Positions 7,696-16,509 of a stretch of DNA of 64,000 nt are shown here, one piece after another. This stretch comes from an uncultured Collinsella sp. (lineage in GTDB: Bacteria > Actinomycetota > Coriobacteriia > Coriobacteriales > Coriobacteriaceae). Made by a program: the position numbers and the translations under genes. The notes under the pieces were generated by a model. The model saw nothing but the letters and a program-made list of their open reading frames with translations. It did not search any database and was not told the origin of the DNA. The DNA is taken from contig CAAEDE010000037.1 in NCBI GenBank assembly GCA_900754525.1, positions 1-64,000 on the forward strand, in the 5' to 3' direction. Within the stretch, counting starts at the first letter, position 1. Every line of letters starts with the position of its first letter.

Positions 7696-8928
7696 CTAAG
7701 CTAGATCCCAAAACAGCTCGAACAGAACATTTCCATCGAGCCAGCCCAGGTGGGTCGGCGCCAGACGAGCTAGAACATGGCCCGCGACGACATCTGCCGA
7801 AGTGAAGGGTCCCTCATGGACCCCGAGCGTCTCGGGCACCCAAGTGGCAAGACCCAATTCGAGCGCGCGATCGCAGGCAGCTGCCAGCTCGCCCGTTGGG
7901 ATGACGCAAGCCGCACGAACCAACAGGTCGGACGCGACACCGCGCGTCATGCGACAAGCGAGCATCAGGTCTTCGGCCGCAGCCTCGCGCTGCGAGAGAT
8001 ATTCGGCCTCGAACGCCGTCGCGTCATCGTCACGTTGCACCAGACGCACGCGGTACGCAACGCCTCGAGAAGAAACACCGGGGAACAAACCTGCAAGACG
8101 GTCGAAATCCTCGGTGTCGAGCATGCCCGCGGCAGAACGACCCAGGCCCAGGTAGCCCCGTCCGGTCCAGTAGGCAATGTTATGGGCGCACTCATGGCCG
8201 TCGAGCGCGTAGCTCGCCACCTCATACGGGTGATAGCCGGCGGCACCCAGGAGCTCGCGTGCCACGTCCATGCATGCGGCCTGAAAATCCTCATCAGGCT
8301 CGAGCGACTCGTCACGGCACGCCATGCGATAAAGGGGCGTCCCCTCCTCGAGCGTGAGCGGGTAGACCGACACATGATGCGGAACCGCCGCCAGCACGCC
8401 ATCGAGCGTGCGCTTCCAACTCGCTGCGGTCTGCCCGGGAAGTCCGCACATAAGGTCGCACGACACATCAAGCCCAGCGTTCTTGACCTTCGCGATGGCG
8501 GCGAGCGCCCGATCGGCATCGTGAATACGGCCGATGGCGGTAAGTTCAGTGTTATCGAGCGTTTGCACGCCCAGAGAGACGCGTGTGACACCAACCTTGG
8601 CAAGTGCAGTGGCAAGCTCGGCGGTCAGCGACTCGGGATTGGCCTCGCAGGTAAACTCAACGGGGGCGCACCACGCACGAATACGCCGCGCCAGCTCCAC
8701 CAGGCGCTCCCACGCCAGCGACGGCGTACCGCCGCCAACATAGACGGTGCGGATCTGGTCAAGGGCCCCAGCCTTGCCAAAAGCATCGAGGCGCGCGTAC
8801 AACTGCTCAAAATAGGAATCGAGCGCGGCATCCAAATCACACGAAGCAAAGCTGCGCGAGTCGAAGTCGCAGTAGCGGCACTTTTGGGCACAGAACGGCA
8901 CGTGCACGTACAGCGCGGTAACGGCCAC
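7696..8928 (-). CDS. hemW: Radical SAM heme chaperone HemW family protein
   Basis: HemW-family proteins resemble oxygen-independent coproporphyrinogen oxidase (HemN), but characterised members bind and transfer heme and lack HemN activity. The radical SAM motif CAQKCRYC supplies C13, C17 and C20, followed by DF, as in HemW. The conserved VYVGGGTPS and VSLGVQTLD motifs follow, and the C-terminal HemN domain contains HNIAYWTGRGYLGLG. Length is 410 residues. The GTG start at 8928 follows GGAGG by seven bases and comes two bases after the dusB stop. Whether this organism uses heme is not shown in this window. Confidence 0.88.
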   Translation of the reverse strand: MAVTALYVHVPFCAQKCRYCDFDSRSFASCDLDAALDSYFEQLYARLDAFGKAGALDQIRTVYVGGGTPSLAWERLVELARRIRAWCAPVEFTCEANPESLTAELATALAKVGVTRVSLGVQTLDNTELTAIGRIHDADRALAAIAKVKNAGLDVSCDLMCGLPGQTAASWKRTLDGVLAAVPHHVSVYPLTLEEGTPLYRMACRDESLEPDEDFQAACMDVARELLGAAGYHPYEVASYALDGHECAHNIAYWTGRGYLGLGRSAAGMLDTEDFDRLAGLFPGVSSRGVAYRVRLVQRDDDATAFEAEYLSQREAAAEDLMLACRMTRGVASDLLVRAACVIPTGELAAACDRALELGLATWVPETLGVHEGPFTSADVVAGHVLARLAPTHLGWLDGNVLFELFWDLA

Positions 8929-8930
8929 CC

Positions 8931-9974
8931 TTAAGCCTCCAGCGGATGAGGGGGCACCGATTCGCCGGCGGCAAGGGCAGCCTCGCAGGCCACCACATCG
9001 CGCTCGATCTCATCGACCAGCGCCATAAACTCCTCGTAAGTGGAACAGCGCACCACATGGGCACGCCAAGCGGCGGCATGGGGCATGCCTTTTAAGTACC
9101 AGCTTGCGTACGTGCGGGCACGCGACATGAGCGGCAGGAGCTCATGCGTCAGCGTTAGGTGCTCACGCAGGGCGTCCAGGCGCTCGACGGAGCTGCGTGC
9201 CGGCACCGGTATGCCATCGAACGCAAGGGCGCGAGCATCACCGAACACCCAGGGATTGCCGTAGATGCCGCGCGCAATGAACACGGCGCTGGCGCCGGAG
9301 CTGCGCAGATGCTCAGCAGCGTCCTCGGCCGAGAACACGTCGCCCGAACCAATCACGGGAATCTCGACGGCATCGGCCACCTCATCGACAACCGACCAAT
9401 CGGCCTGGCCCGTATAGAGCTGCGTGGCGCATCGGCCATGCACCGCCACCGCGGCGGCACCGGCACCTTCGAGCATCTGGGCAAACGTCGCGGCATTACG
9501 GTCCTCGGCGTAAAAGCCCTTGCGTATCTTTACGGTCACGGGCACGTGCGCCGCGCCCACCGTGGCCTCGACGATCTTCTCCGCCAGGTCGGGCGTGCGC
9601 ATGAGCGCCGAGCCCTCGCCCTTGGTAACGACCTTGCGGGCGGGACATGCCATATTGATATCGATGAGCGACAGGCGATCGCCCACGCGCTCCTCGACGG
9701 CGGCGACGGCACTCGCAAACTGATCGGGCTTGGAGCCAAAGAGCTGCACGCAAATCTGCTGCTCTTCGTCACCCGGTAGCACCAGGCGCCAGGTCTTATT
9801 GCTGGCATAGGCAAGGCCTGCAACGCTTACCATCTCGCTGTAAGCAAGGTTGGCACCGCGGCGGCGGCACATGATGCGGTAGGCGGGGTCGGTCACGCCG
9901 GCCATGGGAGCCATAAGGAACGGCTGCTCGGCATAGGCGCCCAGCAGTCGCTTGCTGTATTCAGAAAGCGCCAT
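8931..9974 (-). CDS. dusB: tRNA-dihydrouridine synthase
   Basis: A flavoenzyme that reduces specific uridines in tRNA D-loops to dihydrouridine. The FMN-barrel start is clear in LMAPMAGVTDPAYR (20-33), and the catalytic cysteine is C110 in INMACPARKVVTKGEGSALM. The SGDVFSAEDA strand binds phosphate, and the C-terminal helical domain completes 347 residues. It belongs to the DusB/NifR3 type common in Gram-positive bacteria; which uridine is modified cannot be read from sequence. It starts four bases after lepA ends and has only a weak ribosome site, so translational coupling with lepA is likely. Confidence 0.92.
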   Translation of the reverse strand: MALSEYSKRLLGAYAEQPFLMAPMAGVTDPAYRIMCRRRGANLAYSEMVSVAGLAYASNKTWRLVLPGDEEQQICVQLFGSKPDQFASAVAAVEERVGDRLSLIDINMACPARKVVTKGEGSALMRTPDLAEKIVEATVGAAHVPVTVKIRKGFYAEDRNAATFAQMLEGAGAAAVAVHGRCATQLYTGQADWSVVDEVADAVEIPVIGSGDVFSAEDAAEHLRSSGASAVFIARGIYGNPWVFGDARALAFDGIPVPARSSVERLDALREHLTLTHELLPLMSRARTYASWYLKGMPHAAAWRAHVVRCSTYEEFMALVDEIERDVVACEAALAAGESVPPHPLEA

Positions 9975-9978
9975 GAAC

Positions 9979-11790
9979 CTACTCGTCCACCTTGAGAATC
10001 GCCATAAAGGCCTCCTGCGGGACCTCGACCGAGCCGATGGCCTTCATGCGCTTTTTGCCCTCTTTCTGCTTCTCGAGCAGCTTGCGCTTACGCGAGATAT
10101 CGCCGCCATAGCACTTGGCCAAAACGTCCTTACGGCGCGCCTTGACGGTAGAGCGGGCGATGATCTTGTTGCCGATGGCGCCCTGAATAGGCACCTCAAA
10201 CAGCTGACGCGGAATGATTTCCTTGAGCTTGTCGCACAGACCGCGGGCAAGACCATAGGCCTTGTCTTTGTGGACGATAAACGACAGCGCGTCCACCTCG
10301 TCGCCCGAAAGCAGAATATCGAGCTTGACGAGCTCGGAGGGACGATACTCGTTGAACTCATAGTCAAGCGAGGCATAGCCCTTAGTACGACTCTTGAGCT
10401 GGTCAAAGAAGTCCAAGATGAGCTCGGCAAGCGGCATATCGAAGCGCATCTCGACCGATTTGCTCGTCAGGTGGATCATGTCGGTCGTGACGCCGCGGTG
10501 CTCGATGGCGAGCTGCATGACGGCGCCCGTGTACTCGGGCGGGCAGATGATCTTTGCCTTAAGGTAGGGCTCCTCGATACGCTCGATGCGCGTGGCCTCG
10601 GGAAGGTCCTGCGGGCTGCGGACATCGATCATTTCGCCGTCGGTCTTGTAGACGTGATAGTCGACCGAGGGACTCGTGGCAATGAGGTCCAGGTTGAACT
10701 CGCGCTCCAGGCGTTCCTTGACGACTTCCATGTGGAGCAGGCCTAGGAAGCCCACGCGGAAGCCAAAACCGAGCGCCACCGAGGTCTCGGGCTCCCACAC
10801 CAACGACGGGTCGTTGACGTGGAGCTTATCGAGTGCGTCACGCAGGTTCTCGTAGTCCTTGTTATCGATCGGGAACAGGCCCGTATAGACCATGGGCTTG
10901 GCCTCGCGGTAACCCGGAAGCGGCTCGGGGCAGGGATTCGACGCCCACGTGAGGGTATCGCCCACGCGAACGGCTTCGGGGTCCTTCAGGCCCGTGACCA
11001 CATATCCGACCTCGCCGACCGTCAGCGAGTCGACCGGGGTCTCGGCGGGACGCTTGACGCCCACGCCATCGACCAAAAAGTCGCCCTTTGCCTGCATCAT
11101 GCGCAGGGTATCGCCCTTTTTGATGGAGCCGTCAAAGACGCGCACCGTGGCGACGACGCCACGATACTCGTCGAAGTACGAATCCAGGATGAGTGCCTTG
11201 AGCGGCGCGTTCGCATCGCCCTTGGGCGGAGAGATCAAAAAGACAATGGACTCCAGCAGATCGTGGATGCCCTCGCCGGTCTTGCCCGAGACACACACGG
11301 CATCATCGGCAGGAATCGCCAGGTCATCCTCGATCTCGGTCTTAACCTCATCGGGATGGGCCGAGGGCAGGTCGATCTTGTTGATGGCCGGCACGATATC
11401 CAGGTTGGCGTTCATGGCGAGTGTCGCGTTGGAGACGGTCTGCGCCTCGACACCCTGCGTGGCGTCGACGACAAGCACCGCGCCCTCGCAGGCGGCCAAT
11501 GAACGCGAGACCTCATAGGTAAAGTCCACGTGGCCAGGCGTATCGATCAGGTTGAACTGATACGTCTCGCCATCGTCGGCGTCATAGGAGACGCGAACGG
11601 CATTGGACTTGATCGTGATGCCGCGCTCGCGCTCGATGTCCATCGTGTCGAGCAACTGCGACTCCATGTCGCGCTCGTCGACGGTATGGGTGAGCTCGAG
11701 GATGCGATCGCTGATCGTGGACTTGCCATGGTCGATGTGCGCAACGATTGAGAAGTTGCGGATGTGGGAAATGTCAATTGAAGTATTCAT
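9979..11790 (-). CDS. lepA: Elongation factor 4 (LepA)
   Basis: EF-4 is a ribosome-associated GTPase that affects initiation and elongation under stress. The 603 residues match the family: G1 AHIDHGKS (17-24), G3 DTPGHVDF, G4 NKID, EF-G-like domains III and V, and the LepA-specific C-terminal domain with YKPSELVK-like and RSTVKARRKDVLAKCYGGD blocks. The ATG at 11790 (MNTSIDISHIRNFSIVAH) lacks a Shine-Dalgarno sequence and sits seven bases from a TAAGAT -10-like box, which suggests a leaderless transcript. It follows a terminator behind rpsT. Confidence 0.97.
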   Translation of the reverse strand: MNTSIDISHIRNFSIVAHIDHGKSTISDRILELTHTVDERDMESQLLDTMDIERERGITIKSNAVRVSYDADDGETYQFNLIDTPGHVDFTYEVSRSLAACEGAVLVVDATQGVEAQTVSNATLAMNANLDIVPAINKIDLPSAHPDEVKTEIEDDLAIPADDAVCVSGKTGEGIHDLLESIVFLISPPKGDANAPLKALILDSYFDEYRGVVATVRVFDGSIKKGDTLRMMQAKGDFLVDGVGVKRPAETPVDSLTVGEVGYVVTGLKDPEAVRVGDTLTWASNPCPEPLPGYREAKPMVYTGLFPIDNKDYENLRDALDKLHVNDPSLVWEPETSVALGFGFRVGFLGLLHMEVVKERLEREFNLDLIATSPSVDYHVYKTDGEMIDVRSPQDLPEATRIERIEEPYLKAKIICPPEYTGAVMQLAIEHRGVTTDMIHLTSKSVEMRFDMPLAELILDFFDQLKSRTKGYASLDYEFNEYRPSELVKLDILLSGDEVDALSFIVHKDKAYGLARGLCDKLKEIIPRQLFEVPIQGAIGNKIIARSTVKARRKDVLAKCYGGDISRKRKLLEKQKEGKKRMKAIGSVEVPQEAFMAILKVDE

Positions 11791-11797
11791 GTGGACT

Positions 11798-11803
11798 ATC
11801 TTA
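11798..11803 (-). promoter_or_regulatory. Candidate -10 box of a leaderless lepA transcript
   Basis: TAAGAT on the minus strand ends seven bases before the lepA ATG at 11790, which would put the transcript start at or next to the start codon. No -35 hexamer fits; the region upstream is the rpsT terminator. No ribosome site precedes lepA, in keeping with leaderless translation. Confidence 0.35.
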
Positions 11804-11814
11804 CCCGAGCGGTA

Positions 11815-11852
11815 CAAAAAATGGAGCCTGTTCCATAAAACAGGCTCCATTT
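11815..11852 (-). terminator. Rho-independent terminator of rpsT
   Basis: Inverted repeat ATGGAGCCTGTT / AACAGGCTCCAT with a six-base loop, followed on the minus strand by a run of six T residues. It sits 35 bases past the rpsT stop and so separates rpsT from lepA. Confidence 0.9.
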
Positions 11853-11886
11853 ATGCGCGTAATCTGTGTGGTGTGAAATTTACAAC

Positions 11887-12153
11887 TTAGGCGTTGATGC
11901 TGTTCACGAGCTTGGCAAGACCGGACTTGCGGTTGGAAGCCTGGTTCTTGTGGATAACATGCTTGGCGGCAGCCATGTCGAGACGCTTGGTGACGGTCTT
12001 GAGGGCAGCCTGGGCCTTCTCGGCGTCGCCCTCGGCGACGGCGGACTGGACGTGCTTGGTCAGCGTCTTGAGCTCGGACTTGACAGCCTTGTTACGCATG
12101 CGAGCTGCCTCATTGGTGCGGATACGCTTCTTCTGAGACTTGATGTTTGCCAC
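11887..12153 (-). CDS. rpsT: 30S ribosomal protein S20
   Basis: S20 binds 16S rRNA helices in the 30S body. The 88-residue basic helical protein starts MANIKSQKKRIRTNEAAR and ends KNQASNRKSGLAKLVNSINA, both family hallmarks. The start is GTG at 12153 with AAGGA nine bases upstream; longer in-frame starts have no homology to S20. It is the gene after comEA-comEC-holA in a widespread arrangement, but it has its own promoter and terminator. Confidence 0.97.
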   Translation of the reverse strand: MANIKSQKKRIRTNEAARMRNKAVKSELKTLTKHVQSAVAEGDAEKAQAALKTVTKRLDMAAAKHVIHKNQASNRKSGLAKLVNSINA

Positions 12154-12190
12154 TTCTGGAGTTCCTTTCGAGTTCCTTGCAAAAAATGTA

Positions 12191-12234
12191 TGACACCTCT
12201 GAGACACGGTGAGGTCATGCAAGCGCCTACTATA
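12191..12234 (-). promoter_or_regulatory. rpsT promoter -10 (TGC-TATAGT) and leader hairpin
   Basis: TATAGT at 12229-12234 on the minus strand is preceded by TGC, an extended -10 seen at several promoters in this window; the best -35 is a poor TATCCC at 17 bp. The transcript would begin with a hairpin at 12191-12217 (TGACCTC paired with GAGGTGTCA, one bulge), a possible S20 autoregulatory element (inference). Confidence 0.5.
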
Positions 12235-12286
12235 GCACGCTCCCCCTCAAAGGGATAGAACGAATTTGTCAAATAGGCAGGTATCA

Positions 12287-13249
12287 TCACGATTTTCTCA
12301 AGATGTTCGTAATCCAGAGCAAAAGCGCAGTCTGGGAATCGGCCGAACCCTTGAGCGCGAGCTCCACATCGACCGCGCCCTCGAGCGCTGCGACGAGCTC
12401 TGCCATCGAAAAGCGACGTGCCCAGGTCAGGTGATTCTTGACCTGCCAGGACTGGAGCTTGAGTGTTGCGGCCAGCTCACGACCCTGTCCGCGCGCATCG
12501 AGCGCCTTGGCAACGATAAGCTCGCGGATGCGGCCGCACAGCAATGTGTAAGTCCACACGTAGCTCTTGGCGGGCAGTAGATTGAAGAGCTCGAGCGAGC
12601 GGCGCATGTCACGGGCCGAGACCGCATTGAGAAAGTCCCAGGGTTGAACCTCGGCCGTACGTACAATCCAGCGCTCCACATCGGCAAGCTCAATCTGGGG
12701 CGCCTCGACCATCTGGGCAAGCTTGGCCAAGTCGTTATCGAGCATGCGGGTGTTCTCGCCCGAGCGCGAAACGAGCTCCTCGGCGGCCGCTGTCGAGATC
12801 GACTTGCCGCGCTGCGTCGCCATCTGCTGCACGCGGCGCGGGAGCTCCCAGCGCTTGGTACCGGAGCAATCGATCACCGCCTTCTTGTCGATCTTGGCGA
12901 TCGCCTTATACAGGCGCGTGTTCTTGGCAAGCGAATCGGCGATGATGAGGCAAACCGTCGTGGGGCTGGGACTCGCCAGATAGTCGACAAGCGGCTCGGA
13001 GATCGCTTTGGCGAGTTTTGAGCAGCCGTCAAGGATTACCAGGCGAAACTCACTGCCCATCGGAAAGGTGTTGAGCGATCCGATAATCGACTCGATATCG
13101 GGGTCTTTGGTCATATCGCGCTCGTCGAGGTTGAACTCGACCATGCCCGTCTTTTCCAGACGCGCTTTCATACGCGAGACGGCGTGATCGCGCTTGACTC
13201 CGTCGGTACCGACGATCAGATATGCCGGCAGCAGACCGGTTTCGGACAT
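12287..13249 (-). CDS. holA: DNA polymerase III subunit delta
   Basis: The delta subunit opens the sliding clamp in the clamp-loader complex. The 320-residue protein starts MSETGLLPAYLIVGTDGVKRD, which matches the HolA N-terminal AAA+-like domain, continues through the conserved FPMGSEFRLVILDG strand, and ends with the helical collar domain. The ATG at 13249 follows a GGGAGGGGAG ribosome site. It lies downstream of comEC in the classical comEA-comEC-holA-rpsT order. Sequence conservation in HolA is low, but position and both domains agree. Confidence 0.93.
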   Translation of the reverse strand: MSETGLLPAYLIVGTDGVKRDHAVSRMKARLEKTGMVEFNLDERDMTKDPDIESIIGSLNTFPMGSEFRLVILDGCSKLAKAISEPLVDYLASPSPTTVCLIIADSLAKNTRLYKAIAKIDKKAVIDCSGTKRWELPRRVQQMATQRGKSISTAAAEELVSRSGENTRMLDNDLAKLAQMVEAPQIELADVERWIVRTAEVQPWDFLNAVSARDMRRSLELFNLLPAKSYVWTYTLLCGRIRELIVAKALDARGQGRELAATLKLQSWQVKNHLTWARRFSMAELVAALEGAVDVELALKGSADSQTALLLWITNILRKS

Positions 13250-13327
13250 TGCGCTCCCCTCCCGCAGACTCTCGAATTCGTACCGTGCCATTTTAGCCCA
13301 GGGGCCCACCGCGCGCCAACGATGTCA

Positions 13328-15631
13328 TCACGGTCGCTGGCATCGCATCGCAAAGCCATTCGCACTCGGCGTGACGGTAATGTCGCCGTGCTCGATCGTG
13401 CATGCGAACGCGCCGCCCGCTTCCTTAACGGCATCGATGCAGGCATCGGACGGATGGCCGTATCGATTCCCCTCGCCCGCGCTCGCGACGGAAAGCTCGG
13501 GCTTCAGGACGTCCAGCAACTCATCATCGACTGAAACCTTGGAGCCGTGATGTCCAAGTTTAAGCACATCGATATCCCCCACCTCCTGCACGAATTCCCG
13601 TTCTTGGTCGAGCTCGGCATCGCCGGTGAGGAGCATACGCAGGCCCTTGCCTTCCTGAATATAAGAGAGCAGCAGGACAAGCGAGTCCTCATTTCCCTCG
13701 CCATCCACGGACTCGAATGGCCACATCACGCGAGCGCAAAATGAGCCGATGTCAACCGTATCCCCACGGCGCACCTGCCGATACTCCACGCCAGGTCGGT
13801 TCAATACTTCGGCAAGAGCATCCTCCAGCGCATCAGCCGCCACGGCAATCGTTCCCACCGAAAACTGTTCGAGCACGGCAGGCAGACCACCCCAGTGATC
13901 CTCGTCCCAATGCGTCACAAAGACGGCATCGATATGGTGCACGTTATTGCGAACCAACGCCGCCACCACACGCTCGTCGAGCCCGCAGTCGACGAGTGCC
14001 ACTGCGCCGCCCTGGCGGATAAGAATCGCATCGGCCTGGCCAACATCGAGCACCGTCACCGCAGGCGGCGCGTATCGGTCCCAATAGACGTACGGAATCG
14101 CAGCCAAGAGCACCAGGCATGCAAGCCCCACCGCCATGGGACGCGCACGGGGACGCGGCCACCAGACCAGCAGAACCGCCAGCAAACACGGCACTAGGTA
14201 AATCCACATGCTATCGGGCGGCACGCTCACAGATGCACCCGGCGCGGCGGCAAACAGCTGCTCAAAGAACAGCGCGCAACGGGCGGCAATCATGGGCACA
14301 ACGAGCGCCCAAGTCCGCAACGGTGCCACAAGCGAAAAGGGAACCAGCACGATCGACACGGCAAGCAGTACGCTCACCACCGGACCAATGACCGCATTTG
14401 CCAACGGAGCAATGAGCGAGAACGTACCGAAGGCAGGAATGGTAATGGGAAGTGTCGCCAGTTGCGAGCACAACGTGACGGAAAGCATGCTGGCAACGCC
14501 CGATGGCACACCCAGCTCACCCAAAGCGTAGGTCGCATAGGGGCAAAAGCACAGGATGGCTAAAACGCTGGCGCATGAAAGCTGAAAGCCCATCTCGAAC
14601 AGCACCGTCGGCCGCAGCAGCACAAAGATGGACATGGTTACGAAGAGTGCCGATGCGCCGTGCCGGCGACGCCCCGCGCCGTTTACGACAAGCGTCGCGA
14701 ACACCATGCAGCACGCGCGCACGGCCGAGGGAGACGCGCCCGTAAAGGCAGCGTAGCCCACAAGCGTTATCGCCAATATCGCCCGCTGAAGACCACGTGA
14801 GCACCGAGTCTTTTGCAATACACCCTCGATTACAAACCCCACGATAGCCAAATGGCTGCCCGAGACGGCGATAAGATGCGCCGTTCCCGTTACCGAAAAC
14901 CAGTCGCCCGCCGGCTGGGCGCGTAGCTCGGCCGAACGACCGCAGACGACACCGGCTATGAGCGCACGCGCCGGGTCGGTCGCAGGCGCGATGGACGCTA
15001 GCAGCCCATTTCGCAGCCGAAGCAGCGGCCCCGGAGAGCCCTCATCGACCGACACAAACCGAACGGCTTGAACCTTGCGCACCTCGCCTCGGAGCACGCG
15101 CGATCGTCCATATGCATCGTTCTCAAAACGTGAAACGCGACCGATAACACGCGCGTGCGCCCCGACATTGAGCTCGCGGTCACACGATAGGCGAACCGTT
15201 GCCAAGTTCTTACCGTCCGCGCGCGCCTCGCAGGTATAGGAATGCACGTCGTCGTTTATGGATGGATCACCCTGCACGACAAACTCGAGGCTGCTTGCCG
15301 CTCGACCGTCGAGCGCCTTCGAGGCGCTTAGCGCGCCCACAGCCCACCACGCCGAGACGACCGCTCCCGCCACGAGACCGACGGACGCGGCATACAGCCA
15401 CCGCTTCAAAGGGGCAAGTCGCGCACAAGATTGAGCCAGCACAACGAATACCGCCGCCGCGACGGGGATGGCCCATAGCGGCCCGACCGCCGGCGCCTGC
15501 TCCCTCAGCAGCGCATCAGCGGCCACGTTGAGCACCAAGGCGCAACTCATGCACATGCCTGCACACAGGGCCATCGTCCACGGCATCAGGGGCCGCGGAG
15601 GCATCACATGCTCGCGCTCGGTCGCACTCAT
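13328..15631 (-). CDS. comEC: ComEC/Rec2 DNA-uptake channel protein
   Basis: ComEC forms the inner-membrane channel that carries single-stranded DNA into the cell during transformation. The 767-residue protein is full length: N-terminal membrane helices, an OB-like soluble domain (about 110-190), the Competence domain with many helices (about 215-500, including LIAVSGSHLAIVGFV), and a C-terminal metallo-beta-lactamase domain with THWDEDHWGG and LKLGHHGSK, which may degrade the non-transported strand. It overlaps comEA by four bases (ATGA), so the two are co-translated. No frameshift or missing part was seen, so the channel is probably functional. Confidence 0.95.
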   Translation of the reverse strand: MSATEREHVMPPRPLMPWTMALCAGMCMSCALVLNVAADALLREQAPAVGPLWAIPVAAAVFVVLAQSCARLAPLKRWLYAASVGLVAGAVVSAWWAVGALSASKALDGRAASSLEFVVQGDPSINDDVHSYTCEARADGKNLATVRLSCDRELNVGAHARVIGRVSRFENDAYGRSRVLRGEVRKVQAVRFVSVDEGSPGPLLRLRNGLLASIAPATDPARALIAGVVCGRSAELRAQPAGDWFSVTGTAHLIAVSGSHLAIVGFVIEGVLQKTRCSRGLQRAILAITLVGYAAFTGASPSAVRACCMVFATLVVNGAGRRRHGASALFVTMSIFVLLRPTVLFEMGFQLSCASVLAILCFCPYATYALGELGVPSGVASMLSVTLCSQLATLPITIPAFGTFSLIAPLANAVIGPVVSVLLAVSIVLVPFSLVAPLRTWALVVPMIAARCALFFEQLFAAAPGASVSVPPDSMWIYLVPCLLAVLLVWWPRPRARPMAVGLACLVLLAAIPYVYWDRYAPPAVTVLDVGQADAILIRQGGAVALVDCGLDERVVAALVRNNVHHIDAVFVTHWDEDHWGGLPAVLEQFSVGTIAVAADALEDALAEVLNRPGVEYRQVRRGDTVDIGSFCARVMWPFESVDGEGNEDSLVLLLSYIQEGKGLRMLLTGDAELDQEREFVQEVGDIDVLKLGHHGSKVSVDDELLDVLKPELSVASAGEGNRYGHPSDACIDAVKEAGGAFACTIEHGDITVTPSANGFAMRCQRP

Positions 15632-16341
15632 ACGCAGATGCTATCTTTGATTTTGGCAAGCTTTTTCTCACCGATTCCCGACACACGCATCAGATCGTCA
15701 ACCGAGGCAAAAGCACCGTTCTTTGTCCGCTCATCGATAATCGACTGGGCCATGGAGGGGCCGATGCCCGAAAGCGTCTGTAGCTCTGCCGCGCTTGCCG
15801 TATTGATGTTTACTAGGCCTGTTGCGCCACTCACGCCCGATGATGCGAAAGCCCCACCATCAACACCAGCTTCCGCAATGGACGCCTGCTGCTCCCCTAC
15901 CGTTGGAACGTGGATTTTTTGTCCATCAGTGACCTTAGATGCCCGATTGAGCCCCGTAACGTCTGCCTCGGGCGCCAGCCCGCCGGCGGCATCAATCGCC
16001 TGAGCAACCCGCGCGCCGTCCTTGAGACGATATACACCGGGCGACACAACGGCGCCATCGACATCGACATAGACCTCTGCTGCGGCAGAAGCCTTAGTCG
16101 AAGAACCTTCGGATGTCTTTCCGCTCGAGGCATCGCCGGATCCTAGCTCCACCAACGAGCCCGAACCATCAGTGCGCTCAAACGACACGCCGCCGGTACC
16201 GCCGCCGAGGTTCGCCATCGCCAAGCCGCTCGCCATCGCAATGACGACCAGTATCGCCATCACCACTGCCTTATGACCGAGCAGCTTGCCCGCCCAGCGG
16301 TCCATCTTTTTGACCCGTTCGTGTTGTTCGCGCTGCGCCAT
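15628..16341 (-). CDS. comEA: Competence DNA receptor ComEA
   Basis: ComEA is the membrane-anchored receptor that binds incoming double-stranded DNA and passes it to ComEC. The 237-residue protein has a short cytoplasmic start, one membrane helix (about 23-45, KAVVMAILVVIAMASGLAMA), an extracellular linker, an SLBB domain (YVDVDGAVVSPGVYRLKDG), a second linker, and the C-terminal helix-hairpin-helix pair (NINTASAAELQTLSGIGPSM and DLMRVSGIGEKKLAKIK). The ATG at 16341 follows GGGAGG by seven bases. An 18-bp element shared with the yraN-comM-dprA operon lies 77 bases upstream. Confidence 0.95.
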   Translation of the reverse strand: MAQREQHERVKKMDRWAGKLLGHKAVVMAILVVIAMASGLAMANLGGGTGGVSFERTDGSGSLVELGSGDASSGKTSEGSSTKASAAAEVYVDVDGAVVSPGVYRLKDGARVAQAIDAAGGLAPEADVTGLNRASKVTDGQKIHVPTVGEQQASIAEAGVDGGAFASSGVSGATGLVNINTASAAELQTLSGIGPSMAQSIIDERTKNGAFASVDDLMRVSGIGEKKLAKIKDSICV

Positions 16342-16418
16342 AGCAAAACCTCCCAACACCATCGTGTCAGGAAAGGAGTTCCGCAACAGCCACGCTCCAA
16401 AACCGGTTTTTGCGGTCA

Positions 16419-16436
16419 AACCAAAAGCTGACCAAA
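16419..16436 (-). promoter_or_regulatory. 18-bp element shared by competence operons (copy upstream of comEA)
   Basis: The minus strand reads TTTGGTCAGCTTTTGGTT: a direct repeat of TTTGGT with 11-bp periodicity, one helical turn. The same 18 bases occur at 45816-45833, upstream of yraN-comM-dprA, on the same strand and at almost the same distance from the start codon (77 here, 73 there). The flanks differ. Binding by a response-regulator-type activator or use by an alternative sigma factor would both fit; which is unknown. Confidence 0.7.
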
Positions 16437-16509
16437 ACCTTGCACAAATCTGTCCATTTATTCAGGGACACGTCAGCAAATGAACACTTAGCCGCAAAAT
16501 GCCCAGATA

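Noticed and set aside
7696..8928. Coproporphyrinogen III dehydrogenase HemN
   Set aside because: The motif CAQKCRYCDF and the neighbourhood lepA-dusB fit HemW; true HemN has a longer N-terminus and a CxxxCxxCxC pattern.
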